Below, piece after piece: positions 23,621 to 34,599 of a stretch of DNA of 64,000 nt. The stretch comes from Caprella mutica (Eukaryota; Arthropoda; Malacostraca; Amphipoda; Caprellidae). The notes below the pieces were generated by a model, which saw only the letters and a program-made list of their open reading frames with translations, was not told where the DNA came from and did not search any database. The stretch is from the NCBI GenBank assembly GCA_947561585.1, contig CANNZV010002457.1, positions 33,557 through 97,556 on the forward strand, given 5' to 3'. Each line of letters opens with the position of its first letter. The stretch's first letter is position 1. The translations under genes and the position numbers were made by a program.

Positions 23621-23956
23621 GTGTGGCTAAGAGTGGATCGCGTTCGACGTTCTCTAGAAGCGCCCTACACAGGTCCCTACAAAGTTAGTGAACGATATTC
23701 TAAACATTTCGTGATTGACAGAACTCAAACTGTATCCATAGACAGATTAAAACCTGCGATACTACAACCCACCACAACTACCAACCCTACTAATGAGCCT
23801 CTGAAACTGGACGGAACTTCTCCTGTAATATCACTACCAACTCAAGAATCTCAAGATATAAGCTCACCTCAACAAGCTACTACAACCAACGCTACAAAAA
23901 CTAGATCTGGTCGAACCGTTAAATTTGAACGGTCTAACGATTATATTTATTTTTAG
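23621..23956 (+). CDS. pol: Integrase C-terminal domain (GPY/F)
   Basis: Shows the GPY/F module (VWLRVD-like, YTGPYKV, then IDRLKPA) followed by a Thr/Ser/Pro-rich tail. Ends at TAG 23954-23956, just before the polypurine stretch. One frameshift separates it from the catalytic core (about 23606-23620). Confidence 0.8.
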   Translation: MWLRVDRVRRSLEAPYTGPYKVSERYSKHFVIDRTQTVSIDRLKPAILQPTTTTNPTNEPLKLDGTSPVISLPTQESQDISSPQQATTTNATKTRSGRTVKFERSNDYIYF

Positions 23957-23965
23957 CTCCGCTAT

Positions 23966-23980
23966 TTGGGAGGGAAGTTC
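23966..23980 (+). other. Polypurine tract
   Basis: TTGGGAGGGAAG directly before the right LTR, in the position used to prime plus-strand synthesis. Confidence 0.7.
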
Positions 23981-24334
23981 TGTAGCATTCATCATTTTAT
24001 ATTAACCATTCATTTCAAAGAACAATTTTCTAATAACTCAATTTGAATACTAGACCGATTTCATACTAATATTTCGTCATAATCGGTTCCAATAATATGT
24101 TCCAATAATACGTAAAACTACCCAATAATTATGCTAGCTAACTCTACACTCATTCAGTTGTCTATTAGATTTAATACATTGTGCAGTGATTGACCCTTAG
24201 TGATGAACATTTGTCTTATAAGGGTATCACTTCTGTACTGAAGTCAAATAAAAACTACCAAAAATCTACTCGTCATTCAACTCTATACAAATTGATTGAA
24301 GGAATTAAATTAGGCTAAATAATAGGAACCTTCA
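23981..24334 (+). repeat. Right LTR
   Basis: 354 bp, followed by TATC. The near identity with the left LTR indicates a recent insertion, or gene conversion between LTRs. Confidence 0.9.
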
Positions 24335-24503
24335 TATCATAAACAAATAGAGCTATTGAAATTTCAAAGTCACCGCTTCACTTTTAAAGAAAACGATTTT
24401 GGTCTAGTAGGAAACTAATAAAGTGAGTTTCTTACTAGACCAAACAAACTTGGAACGTAACTCTGGTCTACTACATACGAGGTTTTGCTGTACCATTGTC
24501 TAA

Positions 24504-24658
24504 AGCCGGGTTTCCACTGAGGCAACATTTTGGCAACACGCAGCATAATATATTGCCGCATGGGCAAAATGTATTTCAACCGGTTCAACAGAAGGCAACA
24601 TTCTTGTTGAATGACAGTGAAGTCGCATGCTACACGTAGCCTCAGTGGAAACCCGGCT
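24504..24658. mobile_element. 155-bp MITE, TAA duplication, ends AGCCGGGTTTCC
   Basis: Inverted ends AGCCGGGTTTCCACTGAGGC / GCCTCAGTGGAAACCCGGCT are flanked by TAA (24501-24503, 24659-24661). The uninterrupted site in the other Tc1 inverted repeat (TCTAAAAGG at about 26850, on the - strand) confirms the insertion. Confidence 0.85.
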
Positions 24659-24834
24659 TAAAAGGCATGATTGAAAAAAAAGTGATTATCAGAATAATTT
24701 ATTAGAGATTCTGATTTTTAGAAAATGAGGTTGGTAACCATTGATCAAAATTATGAGACAATGGGTATGAAAAGTTATATTTATGGTCATTGCACTATTT
24801 TTAGTTAAGTTAGATATTAGCAATCACTGTGTAA

Positions 24835-25746
24835 AGCCAGGATTCCACTGAGGCAACACAGGCAACATGTAGCATGCAATTTCACTGTTTTTCAACAAGT
24901 ATATAGCATGCAACTTTCAATAAAGAGACATGAAGCATGCAGCAAGGCAACAGCTTCGTTGCTTGTAGAATGCTGCATGCTCTGTTGCTTGTTTGTTGCC
25001 ACAAGACTAATTCAATCAGTTCAACAAAAACGAAACCAATTTCCAAACATTGAGCGCAAATGCGATCAACTGAAACATGGAATAGAGGGTTCAGAAAAAT
25101 ACTCGTGTGAAGATAGTGAAATATTATCTGATGAATAAGAGATCTTCATTTGTACTGGGGCTTTTTAATTTGGTTGATATTCAATACTATAATTTAAATG
25201 TATTTTTAACAAAATAAATTCTTTGCAGAACGAAATTTAAATATTTTTATTTATAAGAGTTTGCCATGTAAATGTATAGAAAAAACAAAGATTTAATTAA
25301 ATTATTTTGTTCATTAAATTATTCAAATAATTCTGCGTTATTTATGCTCCACACTGTGACTATACATAATCTCTAACGTTTTTATATTCCTAAATACTGT
25401 AGTATGTCATTGACCATATTCTAATCTAAATTTTTTAAACAAAGAAAAGGCGAAATTCTTTGCCATAACTAATGTACTGTTTTGTCATCAATGCTATAGC
25501 AATTTCCCTTCGTTTCCGCCAACAAAAATCCTTCCCACTATAGATGGGAAGCTGTTCAACGCTTGGCAACAAGCTAAATCTTGCTGTATGCGGCATGCAA
25601 CAGGGCAACATGTAACCACATGCAGCATGCTACACAGCCACATGCTACACGTTGCCTTGTGTTGAACTGGTTGAATTACATTTTGCCCTTGCGGCAATGT
25701 AGTATGCTGCGTGTTGCCAAAATGTTGTCTCAGTGGAATCCCGGCT
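24835..25746. mobile_element. 912-bp TIR element related to the 155-bp MITE
   Basis: Ends AGCCAGGATTCCACTGAGGC / ..CTCAGTGGAATCCCGGCT with TAA on both sides (24832-24834, 25747-25749). The interior is rich in GGCAACATGTAGCATGC-type subrepeats near both ends. A 76-codon ORF (24908-25138) with a polar, acidic C-terminus might be a fragment of an encoded protein, but I do not recognise it. The duplication length and ends suggest PIF/Harbinger; this is inferred. Confidence 0.8.
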
Positions 25747-25758
25747 TAAGGGTGTCAT

Positions 25759-26703
25759 AATGTCTAAAGCAAGTAAACTTACCGAATATGAACGAGCTAG
25801 AGTTCTAGACTTTCACCATCAAGGATTGACACAAACTGAAATCACAGAAAAGTTAAATCGAAGTTGTTTGCATTTTTCTAAATGACAATGTGAATTATGG
25901 AAAAGCAAAATCCACTGATAGGCCTAAAGAAATCTCTTCTACATTGAGTAGAGGAATTAAAAGAGTTGTTGTGAAGGACAGAGGCCTCATTTCTAGTCAA
26001 ATTAAGAAGGCCACAGATGCTGATTGCAGTTAAATAACCATCAGACGACACTTGCGACAAAATAATCGTCTACATGCACCAAAACTTACTCCGCGTCATA
26101 AGGAGAGCCGTTTAAGGTTTGGCCGCGAACACCGAATTTGGGACGTTGAGAAGTGGAGTAAAGTTCATGACAAAAATATGCCCCCGAAATTTTCTCAACA
26201 CGTTATTGACCTTCTCCTACAGTGGGACGATGGAGCTTCAGGTTGTGCCAGGCCTCCAGAATACGGCCGGGTATGTTAGCATGCTCATCTAGAGGGCATA
26301 TTTGGTGACTGAGGGCCCTCGTTTGTGTGAATGTGTCCATTTTCCAACAAGATAATGATGCATGCAATCCACGCAGAACGTCGCACCATGACCTTCCTAC
26401 AAGAACATGAGATCCGTCTCTTGAACCATCCTGCATGTTCGCCGGACCTGCATGTTTTCCGGATCTGCATGTTTTCCGGACCTGCATGTTCGCCGGACCT
26501 GCATGTTCGCTGGAACCCCCTGAACCCGGATCTGACTCGTGACAAGAGATGTTTATCGAAATGGCAAGCAGAATTCAACCATAAATGAATTTCGTGAGGC
26601 CATTTCCTGAATCTGGAGCGACATTCCTAACACCTTAATGGAAACTCTTATTTCTAGCATGCCCCATAGAATTTTTGAAGTCATCAAGAACCATGGAGGC
26701 TGA
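25759..26703 (+). pseudogene. Tc1-like transposase remnant
   Basis: Begins with ATG at 25759 and a helix-turn-helix-like start (MSKASKLTEYERARV), loses frame within 50 codons and regains it repeatedly. The C-terminal part, ending at the stop at about 26703, still reads like the end of Tc1 transposases (NTLMETLISSMPHR, then VIKNHGG). In the zone of the third catalytic acidic residue a 15-17 bp unit (CATGTTCGCCGGACCTG) has been tandemly duplicated at 26433-26510. Confidence 0.8.
26433..26512 (+). repeat. Small tandem repeat in the dead transposase
   Basis: About four to five copies of a 16-bp unit like TGCATGTTCGCCGGACC. Confidence 0.75.
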
Positions 26704-26963
26704 CATCTTTATTAATTTAATGTTGTTGTAGAACTTATTGTTAAATATTTTCTTATTATTTTGAGAATTTTTTGACTGATCAATGGTTCATTTCCTAAAA
26801 ATCAAAATTTCAAATAAATTATTCTGATAATCACTTTTTTTCAATCATGCCTTTTAGACAATGGTATTACTAACCTTATTATATAAAAAATTAGCATTTT
26901 TACTGAAAAACGTAATATTTTTTGTCATTTATAAACTGGTCCTGAATTTTGATCAGAAGTGTA

Positions 26964-27350
26964 AATGTATCACGATTTTTAAATCTTGTGTAGAATCTTA
27001 TATTAAACATTCATGTTGCCAATTACCCAAATTTAAATTATTATTGCGGGTGCTAGCCACTCGGAATGAATAATGGTGAAACTATTAATATAGACACATG
27101 TTAAGATTTGCACACAAGAGCTCCATCCTTAAGATTTCTGGAGAGTAGGACGTGAAAATGGTGTAATACTATGAATATTTATATAGTATTGTATATGTAA
27201 ATAGTAAACATACTATGTATATACGTATAGTATGTTTACTATTTCCAAAAGTAGCTGACAGTTTGAGAAGTGGCTATATTTAAATGTTCAGGCTCAATAT
27301 AGATATTTTATTTCGATCGAACCAATTCGATCATATTTCTAATGTATAGT
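26964..27350. other. Intergenic with hairpin 27197-27245
   Basis: AAATAGTAAACATACTAT and its inverted copy are separated by a short AT spacer. A GGGTGCTAGCCACTC motif at 27047, also found at 36513, 38050 and 41316, marks the end of a dispersed TIR element. Confidence 0.5.
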
Positions 27351-28130
27351 AACCTCACTCTAATGTAGATTAACGTTTGTGGTTGGCTGTGTGCGAATAA
27401 AATAAATGATAATAAAACTAAATACATTATTTTTTTAATAAGAAATAAAATAGTTGTTCCACCAATTAAACTTGGACCTGATACTCCCAAACTGAATGCA
27501 TTATTTCCTCGGACTATATCTAGATGAAAATTTAAGATTCGAACACCACGTCCAGCATATTGCGAGCAAAATCGCAATGTGCCAGGCCTCTTTGAAGAAA
27601 ACAAAGAATTTCCTGCAACCATGTGTTCTATTAATCTGTATAATGCATTCATTCGTCCATAGATACAGTATGTTATTGAGTGCTGGTATGGCGCACCCAA
27701 TTATTTAACGAATAAGATATTTCTGTTACTGAAGAAATGTATACGTGCAATTTACTATATTATTCTCATACGGAGGATTATTTTGGCATATCTAATATTT
27801 TACCAGTGCACAGTCTCTATTGGAAATGTTTACCTCTCTACATGTATAAAGCCTTGCAATTTAATTATGATCTGAACTTCTTAACTAGGATTAATGCAAA
27901 TTTTGATATTTATGCTTACAATACCAGACATAGAGATGATCTTGTAATTCCTAGGTATAGGAGATCTGCATCACAGACGTGCATGTTATTTCAGGAAGTC
28001 CAGTTCTAGAATGATCTATCTAGCGACGCAAAAAATTTAAATTCTCTATACAAATTTAAGAGGTATATAAGTGAAATGCCTGCATGGTGATACTGGAATC
28101 TTTAATTCATGTAATTTTTTTTATCTACAT
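27350..28130 (+). pseudogene. LINE fragment: 3' part of reverse transcriptase and C-terminus
   Basis: Pieces in several frames match the end of CR1/L2-like ORF2 proteins: a LGLYLDENLRFEHHV motif (27510-27560, the LG..LD..L.F..H motif just after the palm), then YIQYVIECWYGAP-like and LKKCIRAIYY-like stretches, and later an NTRHR motif at about 27920. At least three frameshifts. The RT catalytic motifs are missing, so it is 5' truncated. Confidence 0.7.
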
Positions 28131-28414
28131 TTTAACTGTGTAGCTTTTGTAGAGCATAAAGGGCATTTATTCTTTTACATTTCTTAAGATGTAAAAGTGA
28201 AAAGGTTGTTCAAAATTTGTATATATATTTTTCATTTATGTGCATTGGTTTCACGAATAAATTGTTTCATTAAAGAGTAAGATATACATTTCTATATCCC
28301 AAATAAATGGTATCTTTTATTATCCTATATTAATGAACATTCCTTATTAAATAATGTTTTTTTGTCAAGAAAAAATGATTTTTCTTTTAAAACCAACTTT
28401 TTATTTTTCCCTGC

Positions 28415-28997
28415 ACTTGTGATAGAACAGCAGAAAGAAATGTTGTGTGAACGCTCTTTATCAGTTGAGGTATTTGAATTTCGGGGGTATTATTATACAG
28501 GTTTTTTTTTGAGGTTATTGCACAGGGTTTTATTACTGGTGGATATTGAACTGTTTTACACGGAAGGTTTTTAACCACGGGAGTTTTTATCCTAGAATCC
28601 ATAACAGCAACTTCTAAGGAAAGAGCGAAAACATTGAATTAATTAGTTGTCTCTGCCAACCGAACTTCTCCACACCTCTCCCAACCATTGTTGTACGAGC
28701 ATATACTGCAGTTTCATGTTAAAAAGAAATTATTAACTTGCTCAACATGTAAACTTCAAAATAAACTGCCATGTTATGAATATTTTTTTACCTTTGAAAA
28801 TCAAATTTCAATTGACTTCAGCTACTTATAAATATTTTCCTAATGTACCAGGATTTTTTCTTAGTTATTTCTCCATGACTAGGTACGCAGTATTTAACAG
28901 ATGGCCATCAAACATGAAAACTTTGACTTTTTATTGTCATCATAATGAGCATTGTCACAGGGGTGGAATATGCCGGGATGGAATATACCTAGAACCA
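28415..28997 (+). mobile_element. Foldback-family element E (shared core, copy 2 of 3)
   Basis: Same order of blocks as 12935-13681: GAACAGCAGAAAGAAATG, then a degenerate array to CCTAGAATCC at about 28592, GCGAAAACATTGA, CAACCATTGTTGTACGAGC, CACAGGGGTGGAATATGCC units, and CCTAGAACC (28989-28997). Confidence 0.7.
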
Positions 28998-29339
28998 GCT
29001 AATTAGATCGGTAAAAATAAAATTGTATTATATAGGTATATATTAGACAGAAGAAAATAGAGGACTCCTTCACTGAGAGAAATAATTTTTGGACATCAAA
29101 CAACACACTGTAGTTTAACTCATTGTGGGTTGATTATGCGCTAAAGTAGGTAATTCCAGTAATGTGCTAGGTTTAGATGAACTACAGCATGTGGTTCATT
29201 TCTCTAGTCAGTATAAACGCACGAAATGTTGGTAAAATTTTATTTTTCTGTGGTTAGAAATACGCATCATCCATGTCAGTTTACCTTACCTACAGAACAA
29301 ATCAAAAATAAACTTGCATGTAGGTAAATTATTTTCCAT

Positions 29340-31800
29340 TGTCAGTATATATAACCGTCCTCTATGTAGTTAGAGTATTACTATGAATTTATTAATCACA
29401 TGTATGTAAATTTAATGTAAATCAGGCGGGAAACTGGAACAGCGCGTCAGTTTCAGTGAAATATTAATGAAGGTAGGTGTGTATTTTTTGTGGTAACCCT
29501 AACTTAATTTCAGCAATTCTCAGTGCTTAAATTTATAGTAATAAGGATATAAATCAGAACATAAAATAGGCTAGAATTGTTTTCTGTGATCAATTCATTC
29601 TGAAAAATAATAAAATAGGAAATCAGCTGTTTATAATTGACAAAGATCCAAGGCAAAATCCCCTATACCTACCTTGCAGCATAGCCTATAGGCAACTGAC
29701 CATAATCTTTAGTTTGCTCTAGCCTCTACTTCTAGGGTGCTTGCATGTAATATAATCCTAATTACAATATAGTATATTGGTATAAACTTTTTAAAGTCTC
29801 AGTCAGACTGTCTGCCACAGTGTCACTCTTAATCTCTGACTCAGCCCTGGCCAGATTGCAGAAACTGGTAAAGTGCTTTCCAAGAAATCCTCTATTTTCC
29901 TTCTCTTCTAAGCAAAATACATGTATATAAGAGAAGAAATTAAAAACTGTTTGTACAGAAAATGTTAAAATACAGAGTGATGTCCAAGTAAAATTATGTG
30001 GTCCATGAATTCTCTAATTTTTTCACCAGTTCTCCCAGATTGTATTTGATGGTAAACTGGGTTGTTTTTCTTTTATCTTAAATTCATATTCTTTATTTAT
30101 CATTATTTTGCCTTTAACATTTTGAAGGAAAATTGCTAAATCAATAATGTTAGACAGTTACCTAATGCCCACTGCATGGAAGACTAGCCAATTGAATTAA
30201 TTTGTTTGCTGGCTTTTTCATGATTTTTTTTAAAAGTTAGAGTACCTAGTTCTGTACACCACTTACAGACTGTAGCTATTATTATGTTATAAATTTTATA
30301 ATTATCTCTGATGACTTGATTGCTCTGTTGGCAGTCTGCAGAATATGGAATATTTTTTATCCTTTTCTATGAAAATTATCTTTAAGTTTATTTTATATTA
30401 CTTGTATTTCAATGAGAAGTTGAGAACAATAATCAAAATAGATTTTTTTGAGATCAGTTTCTATGGACTTTGATATATGATGATCAGTTAATGGGATCTT
30501 AAAATTCATTGCATTTATTAAATTCAACTGTTTGCCAAATGGATTTTTAAATAGTGTATTCTATGTTATCAAATACTTTAATATAAACACAAGACTACTG
30601 AAACTGGTAAATTGTTCTAGAATTCTCTATTTTGCATTCTGTTTTCAACAAAATAAGTGTAAATTGAAGAAGAAAATAAGTATTTTATGCACAGAGAAAA
30701 TTTAAAAAAATTAATATTCAGTAGACTGGATTTGAGATAATTATTTTCTGGCTCTCGGTAACAATTTAATTATTTGGGACTGAAATGCCCTCTGAAATCA
30801 ACCCATAATTCAGAATCTCCCACAGCTTTTATAGAATTTTATCTTTTTATAGATAGATACCATGACTTTCACATGGTGCTTTTTCAGAGTTATATGAATT
30901 TTTGGTAACTGTAGCTACAAAGTGATTGAAATTCAGTAGCTAGCAGCTACATCTTTACATTTAATTCTATGTTTTCATCAATAACTGCATGATAGCTAAT
31001 TTATTATTTTTCTCATTCAATTATATTCATTCTCATCTTTAAAATCTTCTATATTTAATTCTAATTTAGAGAAGTCCATTGGATAAAGGAAATATATTCT
31101 TGCTGTTACTTAATCTAAGACTGTTTTATATCACTTGCAGAGGCTTATTTTAACAATTATCACTATATTCATTCTGAATTTTAGTTTTTTTGCTAATAAT
31201 TGCTACATAGCTAGTCAGTAATTAGCCTTAATCTCTCAATTGTACTAACTATTCTCAACTATTTCCTAATTCCATATATTTTGCAGACACCAGAGACATT
31301 CTAATGAAGACTTTTAGGGTGGCTTGCATAATTTTGCTAACATCATCACAACAAGAGATTGAGGCCACCAACTGCTGATGATGTTGGTGTTAACTTTTAG
31401 AGGTAAGTTTCTGTAAGTTTTACCTATTTATTTGACTTCTAGCTAACTATGAATGGGAAAATGTTCATTAATTGAAGCTTTGTAATTTTTTTTTCAGTCA
31501 TATGGCTAACTATTGAAGAGGATAGGTGGCAAGAGAAGTAATCATCCTTCTTAGTCTCATTCCAGCCATCCATCTTCAAAGTCTTCTGAAGTTGATCAAG
31601 TATCCTCTGATGACATTATGTTTTGGGTGCCAACACTTTTTGAAGGCGATTGATGTAGAATTTTAAACTGTCCCAAGTTTTGAATTTGCAATATTGCAAG
31701 GAGTGCTGAAACATTTTTACATTACTGTGAACATCATTATATTCATTCAATGTATGATTTGAAAGAACCATGCGTCACTGTTTTGGTGAGTCGCTTTGAG
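29340..31800 (+). ncRNA. Candidate spliced transcript, little coding potential
   Basis: A TATATAA box at 29347 is followed by a possible first exon ending at 29472 (AG|GTAGGT). Two further exons have consensus sites: 31287-31402 (ttttgcag| .. AG|GTAAGT) and one starting at 31498 (tttttttcag|). Exon 2 contains one short ORF, 31304-31378, 24 residues starting MKTFRVACIILL, which looks like a signal-type leader; no long frame crosses the exons. It could be a long non-coding RNA or the 5' end of a short secreted peptide gene. Splice sites are seen; transcription is inferred. Confidence 0.3.
29860..30700. repeat. Diverged direct repeat
   Basis: GAAACTGGTAAA.TG..TTC and the following 90 bp at about 29863-29960 recur at about 30600-30690, both on the + strand, with many differences. 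Confidence 0.4.
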
Positions 31801-31937
31801 AAATAGCTAGCTGTGAACAATTCAGTTCATGAACTACTAAATGACTATTTATTTGTTTGGGTATTTAAATCTTGGAGCTACAAGGAAGCTTTAATAAGGC
31901 TTGTTTAACATAACTATATACAACTTTTTCTTGATTC

Positions 31938-32130
31938 CTCGAGTTATAATCTAGTTTTCGAGTTATAATCTAGTTTTCGAGTTATAATCTAGTTTTCGAG
32001 TTATAATCTAGTTTTCAAGTTATAGTCAAGTTTTCGAGTTATAGTCAAGTTTTCGAGTTATAGTCAAGTTTTCGAGTTATAGTCAAGTTTTCGAGTTAAA
32101 ATCTATCTTTCAAGTTATAATCTAGTTGCA
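31938..32130 (+). repeat. 19-bp tandem repeat
   Basis: About ten copies of CGAGTTATAATCTAGTTTT; the second half of the array has shifted to CGAGTTATAGTCAAGTTTT, so two sub-families are juxtaposed. Confidence 0.9.
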
Positions 32131-32479
32131 GTTTCTCCTTTGATGGTGTAATCTCAAATTTAGTAATCTATTAAATGAGTTTGAAAAGAACTGTTATGTT
32201 TCTTGAATATTTTATTGTTTAATGATACATAAGTTGGTAACTTTTTCAACTTTTCTAGCTTCTGAGAAACTATAATAATTTTCTTCTTTCTAGTGTTTAC
32301 CAAGTAATGTGTGTTTCTGAAATTGTTCATTTTCTATTAAATGTAATTCATTAATTTTGAGTTTTATTACATTGATTTGTTATATATGGAAAGATTTGCT
32401 AAATATCCAATTTAATTATTTATATTGTATCTTTTTTAACTAACTTAACAGAAATATTATCACTCTATATTTATTAGTT

Positions 32480-32900
32480 AATCTTCATGCTAAAATATAT
32501 ATGTATCGAGTTTAGCTAAAGTAAACATTATCCAAGTGACTAAAATAAAATGCATGTAGGTAAAATTGCTTAGCGACTGTAGTTTGAAGGATTAGTTTAT
32601 CAGTTAAATATTCTTTTACATGAGGTTTGAATTGCATTCATGTTGGTAAAATAGACAACCAGCTGTAGTTTAATTCATAAGCATGTAGGTAATGTTTAAC
32701 CACAGCTGTGGTTTGAATTGCTTGCATGTAGGTAAAATAGACATTCAGCTGTAGTTAGAATTGTGATAGATGTAGGTAAGATAAAGTACATGCATGTAGG
32801 TAAAATTATATTATTAATTCATGATGTTTGATTCAAACCACAGCTGTGGTATGGTTTAAAAATGACCAACATTGTGGTTTGTATGAAACTATATATAGGT
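32480..32900. repeat. Cluster of CATGTAGGTAAAA / CAGCTGTGGTTT motifs
   Basis: The words GCATGTAGGTAAAAT and CACAGCTGTGGTTTG occur several times on both strands in 400 bp; related words occur at 29100-29340. Probably degraded inverted-repeat elements. Confidence 0.5.
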
Positions 32901-33174
32901 TCGGTTAAGTACACTTTTCTTTCAGTGTTGGTTGCTGCATTATGTATGAGTATGTATGTATAGTTGCTGCATTATGAGTTCTTCATCCTACATAATATAT
33001 TAGTCAGTATCTCAAAATTCAACTGAACTCTTTGAACGGTTTTGAACATGCTGCCAAGCGTCACCATACTTGAAAATGTGGCCACGTTAGTGCGACACTG
33101 CTTTATATGTTATAACGTGTTTTAGCACTTATTCAGAGAAAAAAGTTTACTCATATTTAATGGGTCAACAATTT

Positions 33175-33725
33175 ATGCGTTGAATCAATTTATTCGTGAG
33201 TTAGTTGGACTACATTCATGTTTTCACGTGTGTCAAAACAACTATGACATGGTGTGTCACCAAACATAGTTCATTCAAATCATTTTATGCATTGAATCAA
33301 CTTACTATGAGAGTTAGAGTTACATTTTGGGAGTTTGAACATATGTTAAAACAACTAGGACATAGTGTGTTGAAGTAACTCACAAAGATTGTTAATTCAA
33401 TGCATCTGGTGTACGAATTAACTTACTATGATAGTTGACCCTACTTTTTTTTGAAGTATAGGTGTTAGTTAAATCAACTATGACATAGTGTGCAATAGTA
33501 AACCACAAAGACTGTTAATCCTATGTATTCTGCAGTGTATGAATTAACTTAATATGAGAGTTGGCGCTACTTTTTTGTAAGTTTATAGGTTTGAGTTAAA
33601 ACAACTATGACATAGTGTGATAAAGTAACCCACAAAGACTGTTAATCCTATGTATCTGGTGTATAAATTAACTTACTATGAGAGTTGGTGCTACTTATTT
33701 TATGTTTAGGTGCGAGTTAAATCAA
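33175..33725 (+). repeat. Tandem repeat, about 118-125 bp unit
   Basis: Four to five copies of a unit with AACTTACTATGAGAGTTGG, AACAACTATGACATAGTGTG and CACAAAGACTGTTAATCC; the ATGAGAGTT block recurs at about 33310, 33428, 33553 and 33677. The first copy is the most diverged. Confidence 0.85.
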
Positions 33726-34599
33726 ATGAGTATGTGGCAACTTATGCTTTCCTCAAAGTCAATTAATCGGTTGACACTTTACAGTTCAAATCTTGTTTTA
33801 AGTGTGTTACTTGTCGAATGTGAACGCTCCTCAATACCATTTTAGTTCAAGTGCAAACATTAGCGTTGTTTGCACTAAATAGTATTATCGCTGCCGATCG
33901 ATTATTAATTATTAATTTATAGCTGTTTTTTTCAGTGTCAATACCTTCTACATAGGCTAGGCAGTTACTGAACTGTCCTCAGATAGGGTAAGTTCCAAAT
34001 TATCAGGCGATTCCACATTTTCGGTCACGTATGAAATATCGTATATAGCTACCTAATAGCTAATTAAAATAAAAAATTATTAAATTATAATCTCAAGTTA
34101 GGTGCCGGTATCAATTAGATTAGACTATTTATTTTTTAGGACCAAATCTAACATGTTCATTCATTTTCTACTTTTGCTTCTGTGATATGCATACTATTTT
34201 GATTTAAAAAAAAAATTGATCACTTAGACCAATCCTTGCTTTTCGAAATGTTTTTGATCCGATGAATTGATATATGGTTATTAGTTATAAATTCATAGAT
34301 TAGATTGAATAAGTAACTTCATTAGGTGAGTTTATAAATACGTATATAGTTAGATTACGTATAAATAACTTTACGTAGTGATAAATAGGTAGTCTAGATG
34401 AATTAATTAACTAGGCTAGATTACAAAAGTTGATAGAATAAATCTTTGATATGCTGCAATTATACTATAACTTAATGAATGATAATAAAGCCTTTATCTT
34501 CTACACCATATTTTAGTGCAATTCATCTTACTCATATGAACTGATGTAGAAATATGCTAATAGAATTACCAAGGTCAAATTGAAAATGAAATATAAACA

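Larger units (their letters stand above)
19589..24334 (+). mobile_element. CsRn1-like Ty3/gypsy LTR retrotransposon, full length
   Basis: Two LTRs (355 and 354 bp, nearly identical, TG..CA) are flanked by a 4-bp duplication TATC (19585-19588, 24335-24338). The primer-binding site ACTGGTGACCCCGT after the left LTR fits the 3' end of tRNA-Trp, as in CsRn1-group elements. The order is gag, protease, reverse transcriptase, RNase H, integrase, then the polypurine tract. No envelope-like ORF. Several frame breaks in pol make this copy defective as it stands. It inserted in the pogo-like element. Confidence 0.9.
19134..24490. mobile_element. Pogo-like TIR element, split by an LTR retrotransposon
   Basis: The ends CAGCAAAACCTCGTAGTAGACC and its inverted match ending CGAGGTTTTGCTG are flanked by TA on both sides (19132-19133, 24491-24492). 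The CAG..CTG ends and TA target fit pogo/Tigger-type elements. Without the LTR element it is about 0.6 kb, so it is non-autonomous. Repeated TAGTAGAC/TAGACCA motifs lie inside both ends. Confidence 0.75.
19036..26961 (+). mobile_element. Degraded Tc1-like transposon carrying nested insertions
   Basis: The left end CACTCCTGATCAAAA at 19036 and right end TTTTGATCAGAAGTG at 26961 are inverted and flanked by TA (19034-19035, 26962-26963). The long inverted repeats (over 200 bp) can be followed on both sides, but the left one is interrupted at a TA by the pogo-like element 19134-24490 and at a TAA by a MITE (24504-24658). The transposase remnant is at 25759-26703. The intact right repeat serves as the empty-site reference for both insertions. 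Confidence 0.85.

Noticed and set aside
23956..23981. Envelope-like gene in the LTR element
   Set aside because: The integrase end is followed by the polypurine tract and LTR within 25 bp; there is no room for one.
25494..25697. 67-codon Cys-rich minus-strand ORF
   Set aside because: Lies in the GGCAACATGTAGCATGC subrepeats of the 912-bp TIR element; repeat effect.
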